Assembly (NCBI GenBank): GCA_000818945.1
Contig: KN805384.1
Span: 523,681 to 587,680, forward strand
Source of the DNA: Schizochytrium sp. CCTCC M209059
Taxonomy: Eukaryota; Sar; Bigyra; Thraustochytrida; Thraustochytriidae
Length of the DNA stretch: 64,000 bases
Direction of reading: 5' to 3'
The translations under genes were made by a program, and so were the position numbers. Under the pieces are notes generated by a model. The model was not told the origin of the DNA, ran no database searches, and saw only the letters and a list, made by a program, of their open reading frames with translations. This document shows positions 10,950 through 21,525 of the stretch, piece by piece (the first letter of the stretch is position 1; every line of letters starts with the position of its first letter).

Positions 10950-11039
10950 GCTGGTCCCTGCACCTGCGTTCCCGGCTGCGCCGCTGGTCCCTGGCGGGCT
11001 GGTCCTCGCGCCGGGGCTCGAGGTGGCGGTCTGCGTCAT
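9255..11039 (-). CDS. Zn2Cys6 (fungal-type binuclear cluster) transcription factor
   Basis: 594 residues from the ATG at 11039. Residues 63-92 match the Zn2Cys6 DNA-binding spacing exactly: C-x2-C-x6-C-x8-C-x2-C-x6-C, with basic residues between cysteines 2 and 3 and a KRGRP basic patch just after. The cluster follows a poly-Ser tract of about 20 residues encoded by a CTG/CAG repeat. Residues about 120-400 look folded and may hold a regulatory domain. The C-terminal 190 residues are His/Pro/Ser-rich and disordered, as in activation regions. Zn2Cys6 factors bind CGG-type half sites in nuclear DNA. The family is best known in fungi, with scattered protist members, so its presence in a probable stramenopile is notable. 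Target genes cannot be inferred. Confidence 0.82.
10891..10953. repeat. CTG/CAG trinucleotide tract coding poly-Ser
   Basis: Twenty-one triplets, one interrupted as CTA. Read as AGC on the minus strand, they give the poly-Ser tract before the zinc cluster of the transcription factor. Length polymorphism is likely. Confidence 0.9.
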
Positions 11040-11203
11040 CTCTCTCGCTCGCTCCGTCGCGCGGTCCAGCGAGCTTCTGCCTGCGCTGCCTGGCCGTGCT
11101 CTGCTCTGCTCTGCCTTGCCCTGTGCTACGCTGCGCTGCGCTGCGCTGCGTTAGCGTAGTTCTCGCGCGCCTCGAGCGAGGGGCTGGGTTGGCTGGCGCT
11201 CCC

Positions 11204-11230
11204 GACCTCGACCTCGACCTCGACCTCGAC
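11204..11230. repeat. GACCTC hexanucleotide tract
   Basis: Four and a half GACCTC units about 165 bases upstream of the Zn2Cys6 gene start. Confidence 0.85.
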
Positions 11231-13864
11231 TCTGCTGCGCGGCGCCCTCGCTGCGCGGCGCTGGGGCTCTGCCCCGCTCCCTCGCCCTCGCCGGCGGCGC
11301 AGAGACCTGCTGGCTGGCTGGCGGCGAACGGGCGGCCTGCGGATTTGGGGGCCGCGATTTGTGATTGATCGAGCGCGGCTCGGCGCAGGTGTGGTGCTCG
11401 CGACCAAGTGGGAGCAGAATGCTGCGCAACGCAAAATGGGCTGCGCGGAGGCGACGGGGCAAGAGCGAGAGCACGGCCCCCGAGCCGGCCGAGACGCCCG
11501 CGCCGAGACGCCCGCGCCGAGACGCCGGAGCTGCCCGCCCTCAGCTGCCCGCCCTGAGCTGCCGCGACGGCGAGGCGGGAGAGCGGCCGTGCGCAGCGTG
11601 CGGGAAAGGCGCCCCGGGGGACGACGAGCGCCGGACGTCCCAAAAGGGCGCGCTTGCGCCGTCTGTGAAGTGCATGGACAGCCAGGCCGAGATCGCGTGG
11701 ATGGATGCGTGGATGGATGTGAATGTAGTACGTACGTGTGCCACTGGATGTGGCGTGGATGTGTGTCTCATGCGGAGCCTCGGCGCGCTGACACTGACAG
11801 TGAGACTCGGAGGCTGGCAAAATGGCAGCAAGGCAGCAGCTGCCACTGCACGAGGTGCCCGCGAACGGGAGAATGAAGGAAGGAATGCATGAAAGATCGT
11901 GAACCGACGCAGACCCTGAAGTTCGTCTGTTTGTCATTCGTAGAGTCGATAGCCTACTGGCGATCCTTTTTGTTTTTTATAGATATATACCAAGATGCGG
12001 ACAGCTCGAACTGGTGACTATTTCGAACGAGTGAACGAAGAAACGAGCGTATGAACTGAACGGCTGTCCGTGATGACGATGATCTCGATACCCCAGCGCC
12101 GCTGACCACGAGGGGGAAAAGGAGCGGAGGAACACGCCATCGATCTGTGCTGGGCTTACTCACGGTCAGCAGGGGCTCAGTTGCTTGCTTGCTGACAATC
12201 GCTTCCTCTTCTGTGGGAGGCAGCGGGATGTGGAGCATAGGTTTGCTTGCTTCTACATCCGCGTCCTGCCTGCCTGCCTGCATCGCTGCTTCCCGTGGCA
12301 TTGTCGTACATTCCCGATGCTTCCTGCGGCTGCCGCTGTCGATGCTGGCCTCGTCGTCGCTCGCTCAGCGTCTCATCAGCAACGCCGGCAGCGGCCACTG
12401 CGGTCTGTCTTGGCCGGCCACAGCCACAGGCACTCCGTGGACGCGGAGCGGCGCCCGACAAAGGCCCCGCGCGGAGACCACGACGATCCGAACGGGGCGG
12501 CATGATGCGCTTCAGGCCCTCTGCCGCCGCTGCCGTCTGCACTGGTCGACGGCGAGCTCCGTGCCGACGGCCGCGACGCGCGGTTTGTTCTTTCGTCGCC
12601 GGGGGTTCTTTGTTTGCTTGCTCGCTTGCTTGCCTGCTCCGTGCGTTCAAATCGGAATTTCAAATCGCTGCGCATCGAACGAGGCGAGGCGCCGTTCCCA
12701 TCATGATCGAAACGCCAACCTCGAAGCGGCCGATCCACCACGCGCACTCGAGGCTTCGCCGGAGCGCGCGGGCGTGCGCGCGAGCGTCGGTGCCGCATGG
12801 GCCGGGAGCGGAAGAGAAGAAGGGAAAGATCGCGTGGCGTGGCGTGCGTGCGTGCAGTGCGTGCCGCGCGGCAGGACCTGGAGCAGCGGTATCTTAGCAG
12901 CCACTGCAGCGAGCTAACACATGAGCGTCATCACCCTTGCGCCTACGCTGGACCGCTCCCGGTCCAAGATGTGGAGAGGATTGCAGGCAGATGCTTGCAC
13001 ATCCACGCGTGCGTGCCTTCGACAGCGTGCTGCCAGCAGAGCATCCCGAGCAGAGTCGAGACGAGAGAAAGCTGCGCATCAATGACGTGGCACGCAAGCT
13101 CGAGCGAGGCGAGCCTTAACGAGCTGGTTGAAGAGCAGTGCGAGGGGAGAATTATGGTTGATGCGTCAAAATAAATTGACAGTCAACGCACGCGGTGTGG
13201 CGTACGCGCAGACGCACGTCTACTCATTGTGCGTGCGTGCCTGCCTGCCTGCCTGCCAAAGACGCAGCGATGCGTGCACTCGCACACATGCGCATGCACA
13301 TGCACATCCATCCCACCGGCAGCAGCAGCAGCAGCAGAGCTACTACACAGAAGGAAAGGATGGGAAGATGTTAGCTCTCACCACTACGAGAGGCATGCAA
13401 GCGAGCGACTGAAAGGTAACTTTGCGAGGCAAAAGAGGGCGCTATTTCGCGCTCAGTCTTCCCCGCCGCCGACTGACAGTGAAGTTGCACGGCCAGCAAC
13501 AGCCGCACGGAGCTTCTTCTAATTCAACTCATCAAGATCAGCCAGTTCGGAGACATTGTTATTCATTCTACTACACCTATACATACGCACAACTGATTCT
13601 TCAGAAGTCCGCCTCCGGAATTCACACGACTGCGATCAACGTCATCCGCCTGCTTCTGCCTGCTTCGATTGCTGTTGCTGCAGCTGCTCGCACGCACAAT
13701 GTCTCCTCTCTCCGCATCTTGATGGTCGCGATCATCCCGGCGGCTGGAGGTCGGCCGACAAAGGCCCGAGCAGGCCGGGCATTTATCGGAACGGGCGTTT
13801 CTCGGGCCATCGCCGCTGCCGACGTTCTTTCGAGGCGTTCTCGTTCTCAAAGTTCTCCCGTTCC

Positions 13865-13890
13865 TGTTCCCGTTCCCGTTCCCGTTCTTC
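13865..13890. repeat. CCCGTT hexanucleotide tract
   Basis: About four tandem CCCGTT-like units just downstream of the minus-strand TmcB-like gene, probably in its 3' UTR. Confidence 0.7.
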
Positions 13891-13945
13891 TCTCCCACCC
13901 CCCCCCTTCCGAAAGAAGGCGAGTAGAAGAGGCGTGATTTTTGCA

Positions 13946-16900
13946 TTAGCGCTGCGGCGCAACCTGGTTGGTGCGGGGCCGTCGGTGAACAGTGTCCTTG
14001 GCCTGCTGTTGCTGCGAGTGCTGCTGCTGCTGGTGGTGGTGGTGTTGCCGTCGGCGTTTCTTTTCCTTCTCCTTGGCCTTTTTCCTTTTCATGTCAGCTT
14101 TGCGCTGTCCCGCACTCGCGTTGAGCTGCTTGATATCCTCGGCGAGGAACTTTTGCACGTGCGGGAGCTCCGGAATCACATCCTCGGGAATAAAAAGAAC
14201 AAGCTGCTTGGCACGCGAAAGCTCGAGTCGAAGTTTGCGAATTGTCGGGCTCACCACCACGATATAGCACAGAAAATTCACTACCAGAAACACAACGCAC
14301 AGAATGAGCATATATCGCTCGAAATCCACGATCTTAACCAGATGTTCCGCATGCTGGACTTCCGTTGCCACCGACAGCTGAATCTGCAAAAAACTGCGCT
14401 CGAACTCGAGCAGTTCTGTGACATCCGCACGCTCGAGCAGGGACCTGGTCGCCGTAACGTTTCGCCATTCCGATTGTTCGCTAAGACTTTCATCATTGCC
14501 CAGCATTAAGCCACCTTCAACAAAGGTCTCAAGCGCATTGTGCAGCCCAGTGCTGAATATACCATTGTGAAACGAAGCGCACTCCGACGCCGTGCTTTCT
14601 GCAGTTTCTGCAGGCCACAACGAGCATCCGTTTTGTGTATAGAGCTCCAAGAGCGACCCATTCGCGCTTGTTCCATCCATACTCCCCTTGATATCGTATT
14701 CGTCGCTCCCATACAAGAGGACTTCCTGGAGCTCCTGAAGTTCGATGCACGAAGCGACAAATTGGCTTCTGGGCGTCCGAAAGTCATACAGAGAAAAGTT
14801 GGCGGGTAAGTCTGCAAGGGCTCCTGCCAAAAACATGCGCAAATCAACAATGGCCTGACGAGACTTGACTTGCCGATAAACGCTCAAAAAGGCTTCCGAC
14901 GTGTACCCAGCAAATTGCAGCTGCGTATGATAGACAAGTTCTGCCATTCCAAACGAGAAACCTGTACTAAAGAAAAGAAGCACGCCCATACGAAGAATGT
15001 GCAGCAACCGCCTCCAGCTATGCCGACGCTGGACGCTCAGTTCCCCGCGAAGCTGCTCAATGTTGGCCGTCATCGAACGTTTCAGGGCGGGAATCTCGGT
15101 AGGCAGTTTGGTCACCCGGCCCTCCCCCAAGGCCGGCATGTCGTCCATGGCTCTCCCGGAGCCAAGATTTGAAGGTCCTGCCTCTGCATTCCCCGTTTGT
15201 GAACCTCCCGCATCCTCTATGCTGCCGACGCTCCTACCATCGGCAGAATCCTCGCACTCATCATCGCCCGCCACGGGCTGCACTCCGCCAGATATTTCCG
15301 ACATTCGCAGAGAATATCGATCTGACAGCTCACGGGCTGCTGCCCTTGGCATTTGCAAAAACACCTTCAGCACACCCAACTTTGTCCTTTCCACGCGAGC
15401 ATCGTTGCCGAGCAGTGGGTAAAGGCTAATCAACAAGAAAACAAAGCCCACAGCCCCGAGTGTTATCGCCTCGATGATGAGCTGATGCTCCACTTCGACC
15501 AACGTAGTCTCGACGTACGTTGTGAACAAGTCCGTCGAGACTTCAAGGTTGTGCAGTACCGACCGAGGAGCAAAACCCAAATTGGCCAAAAGAGGAAATA
15601 CGGAGCCACTCGTAAGTTTCATGTCGACCAAGGGGAGCTCCGATGCCGTGCTCGCTAAGCTGGAGAGCTCCAAGGTGCCCTCGAATAACGTCATGTTCTT
15701 CATTTGGAGTCTCTCGTTGCTCATATCCAGAAACAAGGTGATGTCGTCCTGATACAGCTCTGCTAGCGTCCCCCCCACGGCAGGGCTTCTATCAAAGAGA
15801 CTCGCGTCAAGCTCCTTGAGACCCAAGGCAGCATTCGCGAGATCAGCGCGTGCAGATTCCTCTGCTTCGGCACTCAAAACGCCTCGGCGAATAAGGTCGA
15901 GCGAGAGCGCGGAGTCTGCGATCGTGGTCACATGCATTTTGCGAAAGCCAAGATCATGAATGAAGTCGAGATCCGATTTGAAGTCCTCAAGCACACGCAT
16001 TGTATGCAGCAGCTGGTATATTGCGACGATGGCAAGGAAAAAGGATGTAAGGATATACAGCTTCCGCACTCGTTCAAGAGCAGGATCCTTTTCTGATTTT
16101 GCAGAGAGCGCAAGCTCGCGCCTCACTCGGTGTGCCCGCATACGCAAAGTGTCCGAGGTGGAGGAGAACACGCTGCTGCCCCCATCGTTCGTGCTCGCTT
16201 GGCCTTGGATAGAGGCAAACGCTCGCTGCTGTAATTCCTGTGTACGTCTCACGAGATGGAACACGTTTGACTCACCTTCTGGCCCGAGAAAGTCACGGTT
16301 TGATACATTTCCTTGCACGCCGTCCTCCTCATCAAACTCAGCTTCGAGCTGCTCGCGCCGCATTCGAATGAGACGCTCTGGCTGCGAAACATGCACCTTG
16401 ACAAAACCAACTTCAAGTCGAACTACCTTCTCCACCGTCACAGTGACCTGAGAATCAATTATTCGCTCAGCTTCGTCGTCATTCAGTTCCGCCTCGGGAG
16501 CAAGTTCGTCGGATACGATAATCAAACAGCCCATTGTGCCATCGGGCGTTTCGTCCAGGATCCCGTCGAGCTCGAGTGGGAGCTCATCGTTATTGAAACT
16601 GCCCTGTTTCGGCTGTTCCCGAGCCAGCTTATCCGTCTTTGCATTTCCATGCTTCTTGCCCACCCCATCAGCGCCGGCTTTGCCGCGGTCTTGCTGCTGG
16701 GTTTCGTTGCCATCGTGCTGATCTTGTTCCTCGACGCATAAGTCTTCGAGCTTGGGTTTCCGCGAGCGCTCGAGTTCCACTTGCGGCACGCGTGCCATTG
16801 TGATGGCTTCCTCGAGATCTGGCGAGTTCGTGACGAGATCCGTCAGCCGGCAGTTCTCAGACGCATCGTTTCCGTGGTAGATCCCTTGCCGTAAACTGGC

Positions 16901-19150
16901 GCAAGCTGGGTGTCCATTGAACCATTGGTGCACCTGTCCCGAGAGCCCGATCACCTCAAAGTTGGCAGGATTGAGCAACATGTAAGCGGACCCGAGGTCA
17001 TCAATAGCGGCTTGCTGATGGTGGATGGGAGTAAATAAAGCGTATATTTCAAAATGAAGCCCATCTGAGGCGAAGGGTTTGAGTTTCATGTCAACTTCGA
17101 CAATCTCGCCCAGGGGAGTCCGCAAAAACGTCCGAAATTTGGTGTCAAACCAAGAATCATCGCCAAGCTCGATAAAGCGATGCACAATGTCTTCGAGCTC
17201 ACTGCGCAAAGGTTCTACGCAAAAGCCCTGGAAGCGCTCGCCAAGCATCGACTGGCCAGGCGTGTTAAGAAGTTGGCAAGCCATCGTATTCGCAGAGATG
17301 ACCGCCCCTGTGCCCCCTCCCAGAACGTCGGTGACGCCCATGACCACGATTCCGATGGCCTCTGATGTAATATCGTCGAGATCTTCGTCCTTTTTATTAC
17401 CTGGCCGCATTCTGGAGACACGAACCGCTCTTTTTAAGACAGCCAAACCATTCTGATAGTCACTGCATACCTCGGTAAGAAAGCTCCCAAATTTTTCGAG
17501 AAACTCTGGATTCTGCGGCGCCAGCTGCAGCAAATTCAGATACGCTTCACGCGCACCTGAAGAGTATTTTGCAATTGAGAGCGCCAGATTTCTAACCTTG
17601 GACACGTCTGGATGAGCCTGCTGCAGCTCGTCCCAAAACTTGGCCAGTTCGGAAGTGCAGCGCTCGTCAAGCTCCACGGCCTCCTTCATGTACATGGCGC
17701 TCTTAACGTACCCAAGCAGATCAGATGTCGCAGAGAGGTTCTCTTCAAGAAGCCGCTTTGTCTTGTAGATCGCAAAATGTAGGTCGACGTCGAGACCCCG
17801 GCGCTCCGCAATGAGAATTGCGCGACGCACGAGCGGGCTGCGATTGCTCAGAAAGTCGAGCAGAACGTGCGCGTGAAAAACACACAGCGCGCTCGATGAA
17901 GGAAAGACTGTTGCGGCGTCAATGTACCAGCTGTGCGCACGAATGGCGCGCCGGTGCAACTCCGAGGTGTCCGCCTTGGCCAGAACCGCAACGTGGCGCT
18001 CGCGACCGACACCTTGGATCTCGAGCCGACATTTGAGTTCCAACTCAAAGACGTTACTGCATTGTCGCGGCAACTTGCTCACTAGGGACTGACGACGATA
18101 GTGCACCACTGTATGCGCAAGAGGAATCACCAGGAGGAGCCCGCCAAAGAGAGTCGTGGCCGAGCTTGTCTCAAATCGCGTGTCCTGTGCTGCACACTCG
18201 CCCTCCAAGGACGAGCTGTCGCCGTAAAATAGACGAACGTGGAGAAAGGTGCACATTGCCGTCCAGGCCAGAATGCTCGAGAGAATCGCACGTACCATGC
18301 CTACGCCCTGATCAAAGTATGGCTGGTACCAGCAAAACAAGTACGCCAGACCAACGGACAGCGTCATGGTGAGAAATGCCCATCCAGTCTTGAGCCCCGT
18401 CCCCGGGTTTTTGGTTTGCACAATTGCGAAGACGACGGCAAAGACGGTCTTTGCACACAGGTGCAAGGTTGTAATGCGCGCATGTGGCCGCGCAGATGGC
18501 GCGCTCGACTTTGGCCTTGGGTCGAAGAGAGTCAGCGACACCAGGAGCGAAATGCCTATGAAAATCGCGAGGGCAATAAGCGTAATAGGCAAGAGTGCCG
18601 CGCACGTTTCCGTATCCTCGATACCTCGACACGAAATAACATTGGCCATAACACCCACGAAGGGAATGAAAAGGATGCCTACGCAGCTCGTCATGGTGTG
18701 TCGCAACACCTGAATCGTCCAAATGTACTTGAAGTTCTTGTTTGTCCAAGAATACCCAACATAGAAAAGGTTCATTAGCTCGAGGACAACAACGACGAGA
18801 CAAAAGCACAATACGGGAACGACAGAGAGCAATCTCGTCGCTTGATATCCGATTTGCATGTAGACGATGGCACGTGCAAGCGAAGTGACCGGAGCCGGGT
18901 ACGAAAAGTCCATGATTTCTGGTGGCGGCAGCACGAACGAGAGCATTTGCACAAAGTCGACAAACATAAAGAATAGAAACATGGTACGCGAATGTGAGCC
19001 TTTCTTGGACATGGCGAAGAGAACGCCGTTGAGGCCTTCCTGTGCGGCTTTAAGACCATGGTCGACGGCCTCGAGGAAGCTCTCCTCGTTCAAGTTCTGA
19101 TCGCCCAGGTCTTGCAGCTCGTCTATTTCCTGTCGCCTTGGTTTCTTCAT
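13946..19150 (-). CDS. TmcB/TmcC-like multi-pass membrane protein with TPR-like and PAS regions (paralogue 1)
   Basis: 1734 residues from the ATG at 19150. In order: about eight hydrophobic segments within residues 50-370, a helical TPR-like region (about 390-580), a PAS-like domain (about 590-710), a long charged linker, then widely spaced membrane segments (near 1075, 1280 and 1430 and close to the C-terminus) enclosing probable extracytoplasmic domains. Near the end is a hydrophobic LVLFIPEDV patch, then a Lys/Arg-rich tail with His and Gln runs. This architecture matches Dictyostelium tiny-macrocysts (TmcB/TmcC) and related protist proteins, as I recall them. It is the clear paralogue of the gene at 21526. 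The role is unknown; a PAS domain on a large membrane protein suggests a sensor. No cyclase or kinase domain is visible. Confidence 0.75.
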   Translation of the reverse strand: MKKPRRQEIDELQDLGDQNLNEESFLEAVDHGLKAAQEGLNGVLFAMSKKGSHSRTMFLFFMFVDFVQMLSFVLPPPEIMDFSYPAPVTSLARAIVYMQIGYQATRLLSVVPVLCFCLVVVVLELMNLFYVGYSWTNKNFKYIWTIQVLRHTMTSCVGILFIPFVGVMANVISCRGIEDTETCAALLPITLIALAIFIGISLLVSLTLFDPRPKSSAPSARPHARITTLHLCAKTVFAVVFAIVQTKNPGTGLKTGWAFLTMTLSVGLAYLFCWYQPYFDQGVGMVRAILSSILAWTAMCTFLHVRLFYGDSSSLEGECAAQDTRFETSSATTLFGGLLLVIPLAHTVVHYRRQSLVSKLPRQCSNVFELELKCRLEIQGVGRERHVAVLAKADTSELHRRAIRAHSWYIDAATVFPSSSALCVFHAHVLLDFLSNRSPLVRRAILIAERRGLDVDLHFAIYKTKRLLEENLSATSDLLGYVKSAMYMKEAVELDERCTSELAKFWDELQQAHPDVSKVRNLALSIAKYSSGAREAYLNLLQLAPQNPEFLEKFGSFLTEVCSDYQNGLAVLKRAVRVSRMRPGNKKDEDLDDITSEAIGIVVMGVTDVLGGGTGAVISANTMACQLLNTPGQSMLGERFQGFCVEPLRSELEDIVHRFIELGDDSWFDTKFRTFLRTPLGEIVEVDMKLKPFASDGLHFEIYALFTPIHHQQAAIDDLGSAYMLLNPANFEVIGLSGQVHQWFNGHPACASLRQGIYHGNDASENCRLTDLVTNSPDLEEAITMARVPQVELERSRKPKLEDLCVEEQDQHDGNETQQQDRGKAGADGVGKKHGNAKTDKLAREQPKQGSFNNDELPLELDGILDETPDGTMGCLIIVSDELAPEAELNDDEAERIIDSQVTVTVEKVVRLEVGFVKVHVSQPERLIRMRREQLEAEFDEEDGVQGNVSNRDFLGPEGESNVFHLVRRTQELQQRAFASIQGQASTNDGGSSVFSSTSDTLRMRAHRVRRELALSAKSEKDPALERVRKLYILTSFFLAIVAIYQLLHTMRVLEDFKSDLDFIHDLGFRKMHVTTIADSALSLDLIRRGVLSAEAEESARADLANAALGLKELDASLFDRSPAVGGTLAELYQDDITLFLDMSNERLQMKNMTLFEGTLELSSLASTASELPLVDMKLTSGSVFPLLANLGFAPRSVLHNLEVSTDLFTTYVETTLVEVEHQLIIEAITLGAVGFVFLLISLYPLLGNDARVERTKLGVLKVFLQMPRAAARELSDRYSLRMSEISGGVQPVAGDDECEDSADGRSVGSIEDAGGSQTGNAEAGPSNLGSGRAMDDMPALGEGRVTKLPTEIPALKRSMTANIEQLRGELSVQRRHSWRRLLHILRMGVLLFFSTGFSFGMAELVYHTQLQFAGYTSEAFLSVYRQVKSRQAIVDLRMFLAGALADLPANFSLYDFRTPRSQFVASCIELQELQEVLLYGSDEYDIKGSMDGTSANGSLLELYTQNGCSLWPAETAESTASECASFHNGIFSTGLHNALETFVEGGLMLGNDESLSEQSEWRNVTATRSLLERADVTELLEFERSFLQIQLSVATEVQHAEHLVKIVDFERYMLILCVVFLVVNFLCYIVVVSPTIRKLRLELSRAKQLVLFIPEDVIPELPHVQKFLAEDIKQLNASAGQRKADMKRKKAKEKEKKRRRQHHHHQQQQHSQQQQAKDTVHRRPRTNQVAPQR

Positions 19151-19592
19151 TGTGAATTATCGAGCGCGTGCGGTCTTCTGCGTTGCTCCACTCAGCTTGG
19201 CTGCGCCCACCTGCAGCGGCAGCGGCAGCTGCTGCCGTAGGCGCGCCTGCTCCGCACTCAGTTCGTGGTGTTCTTTTGCTGTCTGCAGCGCGACGAACGG
19301 TATATGCAGTCAGACTCAGGCTGACAGACTGACTGACAGACAGACAGGCCTTGGCAACCCAGGGCAACGCAAGGCAACGACCGCACTGGCAGGCCAGACA
19401 AGACAAATCAGGTCAGGCTCTCGGTCCGTGGCACTGGACAGGCAGCCTGTCTGCCAGCCAGCGAGCGCCAACGAGCTCCTGCGAGGTTTGCGATCCTGAC
19501 TCGATGCGAACGTCGCGTCACGAAAAGGGCACCCTCGCTGTTGCCGCTCGCTCCGGAGGGGGCGTAGTAGGACTTGCTTGACGACGAACAAA
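19151..19592. other. 5' region of paralogue 1; no gene seen
   Basis: GC-rich spacer between the ATG of the minus-strand TmcB-like gene and the small spliced gene. It contains GACT/GACA tetramer-like repeats at about 19320-19347. Frames are short and unrecognised. Confidence 0.4.
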
Positions 19593-19879
19593 ATGACAAT
19601 GATCAGCCACGCCAAGGTAAGACCGGTAGCAAGGCGGCGTGAGCAAAACACAGCCCCTTGCGAACGAGCGAACGAGCGAGCAACCTATTGAGTGATCGAG
19701 CACTCTCGCTTTTTCTTTTCTCAGCTTTCAAAGTTATGTTCTTTTTTTAAATGCCAGTTTCTTTTTTCTTTTCCAAGATCAAGTCCCGTTACTACATCGT
19801 CTCCGGTCCATACCGCTTCGAGTCCGAGTGCGGCATCGAGCTGATTGATGCCCAACGCAACGTTCAGCCGTGCAAATGA
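19593..19879 (+). CDS. Probable two-exon gene for a 41-residue protein
   Basis: Exon 1 (19593-19616) reads MTMISHAK and ends at AAG|GTAAGA, a consensus donor. Exon 2 (19778-19879) starts after a long pyrimidine tract and CCAAG, stays in phase and reads 33 codons to TGA, beginning IKSRYYIVSGPYRFES. The intron would be 161 bases (19617-19777). Exon 2 has the C-ending codon bias of well-expressed genes here and is rich in Tyr, Ser and Glu with two Cys; there is no membrane segment. I do not recognise the protein. It sits between the divergent TmcB-like paralogues. The evidence is splice signals plus codon use. Exon 2 could instead be the last exon of a gene with a different first exon. Confidence 0.5.
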
Positions 19880-21525
19880 AACGCAACTCCTGCGAGTCAG
19901 CCTTGGAACATTCTTCGAGGGGGAAGGGGGAAAGGGCTCGCTCGACGAGCCTGACCTTACTTACCATTAGCCAACGGCATGTGAGCTGGCCGGAAGCGGA
20001 GCAAGGACCACAGATTCGGTGGTGTAACCGAGGTCCGAGCTCGGGTCCACTGCTGCGCGTGCAGCACAGGTTCATGCTTTCGTCGCAATGAAAGAAATGG
20101 AGGTCTAATCGGCCGGCTGGCTGACTGGCTGGCTGGCTGGCCACACCGAGTGGGTCGCTGTCCTCACTCGTCGCTGTTATCGTGTTGATACTGACGCGGC
20201 GATTGTTCTTTGCGATCGATCATTTGCGCCCCACAGTGCGGATCCACGACACTTGGAGCAGATTGCTTACGGACAGGCTTGCAAATGTGCCGAAATCGCA
20301 TGAAAGGCCTTTCTGATGAGTCTGATCGGCAACACCTGTCCTACCGGAACCAGGGTCTGGCTTGCATTGTAGAGAAAGTTGATGGACGAGCGCGAGGTCA
20401 AGAGGAAGCGCCAGGTCGAGAATTTTTTTTTACTTCTTCCGTCTTCTTCCCTTTCTTTTTTTCTCAAGCTGTTTGATGTTTGGCCGCGTTTCCAACGCTC
20501 GAACGAAAGAATGAGCTATCGTACCATGGACCTGATCCATCTAATCTGGCTGACAAACTTTACTGTGTCTGTCGTCCAAATGTTTTTTCGTGATGTTGCC
20601 TGAACTGCACAACTCTGTCAGTGAGTCAGTTATAGGGCTTCAGAAGATTTCTTTTTGAGCCTTTTTTAGCAGGAAAAAGTTACCGTTGGCAACGGTTTCA
20701 ACTTAATTCAAGCTCGCTCCGTGGTTTGAGTCGCGATTCGAGCATCTCGTGCGCCCTGCACTTACAGTCAAGTGACAAGTGCCCAGGAAATAAATACCTA
20801 GGCATTCGACTGACTGAGAATGATATTTTTTGGGGGTGAGCCAGGTTAGCTCATTTATATTGTATGATCCACAGCTTGGAACTGGCCGTCTCCGTCTCCG
20901 TCTCCGTGTCCGTCTCGGTCTCTCTATCTCCATCTCCGTCCCCGTCTCCAGATCCGTGTTCCTGTTCCTGTTCGACTCCGTGTCTCCATCCGCGGCGCCG
21001 CGACCAGGCCTTGGCTACCGGCACTGGACTGGGCCCAGAGCGTAAAGCTTATACCACGATAAATGGCCAGTCATTTGGCTGGTGTGGCTCCGGACTCGCT
21101 CGCCGGACCCGGTCTGCCGAGTTCTCAACGGCTCCGAGACAGCAGGTCGGCCTTGGCCTGATAGACAACCTACCGCGTACCAAAGCGAAGCAGGTGATTG
21201 GAGAAGACTCTATAGATTGTAGGGGCTGTGCAAGTCTGTGAAAAGGGAGAAGGGTAGCAATACCAAACGCGAGTCAGGAAAATCTGCTCTCGTGCACAAG
21301 GTCCAAGGGTCTGCTCTCGTACACGACGTCGAATCGCTGGCTCAGTCGCTGACTCAGTCGCTGACTCGGTTGATCGTTCGGCTATCTGCAGGCGACGAAG
21401 CAGCAGGGCCCGCTCAAATAACCAAGCGAAGGAAATCGGGTTGAGTCGTACCAGGGAAGAGCTCGACTTGACAACCAATACCGTGAAATCAAACCTCGTC
21501 ATTCTCGAAGAGCGTATCGAGAACA
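19880..21525. other. 1.6-kb spacer before the second TmcB-like gene
   Basis: No supported gene. Contains TGGC tetramers (about 20116-20140), a TCCGTC-rich stretch (about 20888-20945), a 15-base palindrome (20682-20696) and GACTCAGTCGCT repeats (about 21338-21366). Only short frames without recognisable domains are present. It probably includes the promoter and 5' UTR of the gene at 21526. Confidence 0.45.
20682..20696. promoter_or_regulatory. 15-base palindrome with Myb-like half sites
   Basis: ACCGTTGGCAACGGT has 7-base arms around a single central base. CCGTTG/CAACGG resembles Myb-family recognition sequences. It lies about 830 bases before the ATG at 21526. Regulatory function is inference. 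Confidence 0.25.

Larger units (their letters stand above)
11040..13945. other. 2.9-kb spacer, low complexity; no gene established
   Basis: Lies upstream of the Zn2Cys6 gene and downstream of the TmcB-like gene ending at 13946. It contains CTGCG pentamers (about 11131-11152), GACCTC hexamers (11204-11230), repeated GAGACGCCCGCGCC units (about 11488-11525), TGGATGGATG repeats near 11698-11720, TGCC tetramers near 13240 and CCCGTT hexamers near 13865-13890. Many overlapping GC-rich frames exist, none with a recognisable domain. On the minus strand, 12164-12301 is an ATG-started frame followed by a strong-looking splice donor, possibly a first exon; see findings. Confidence 0.45.

Noticed and set aside
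20700..20790. tRNA-like stretch with a GCTCGAATC-type T-loop on the minus strand
   Set aside because: No acceptor or anticodon stems of the right length could be paired around it.
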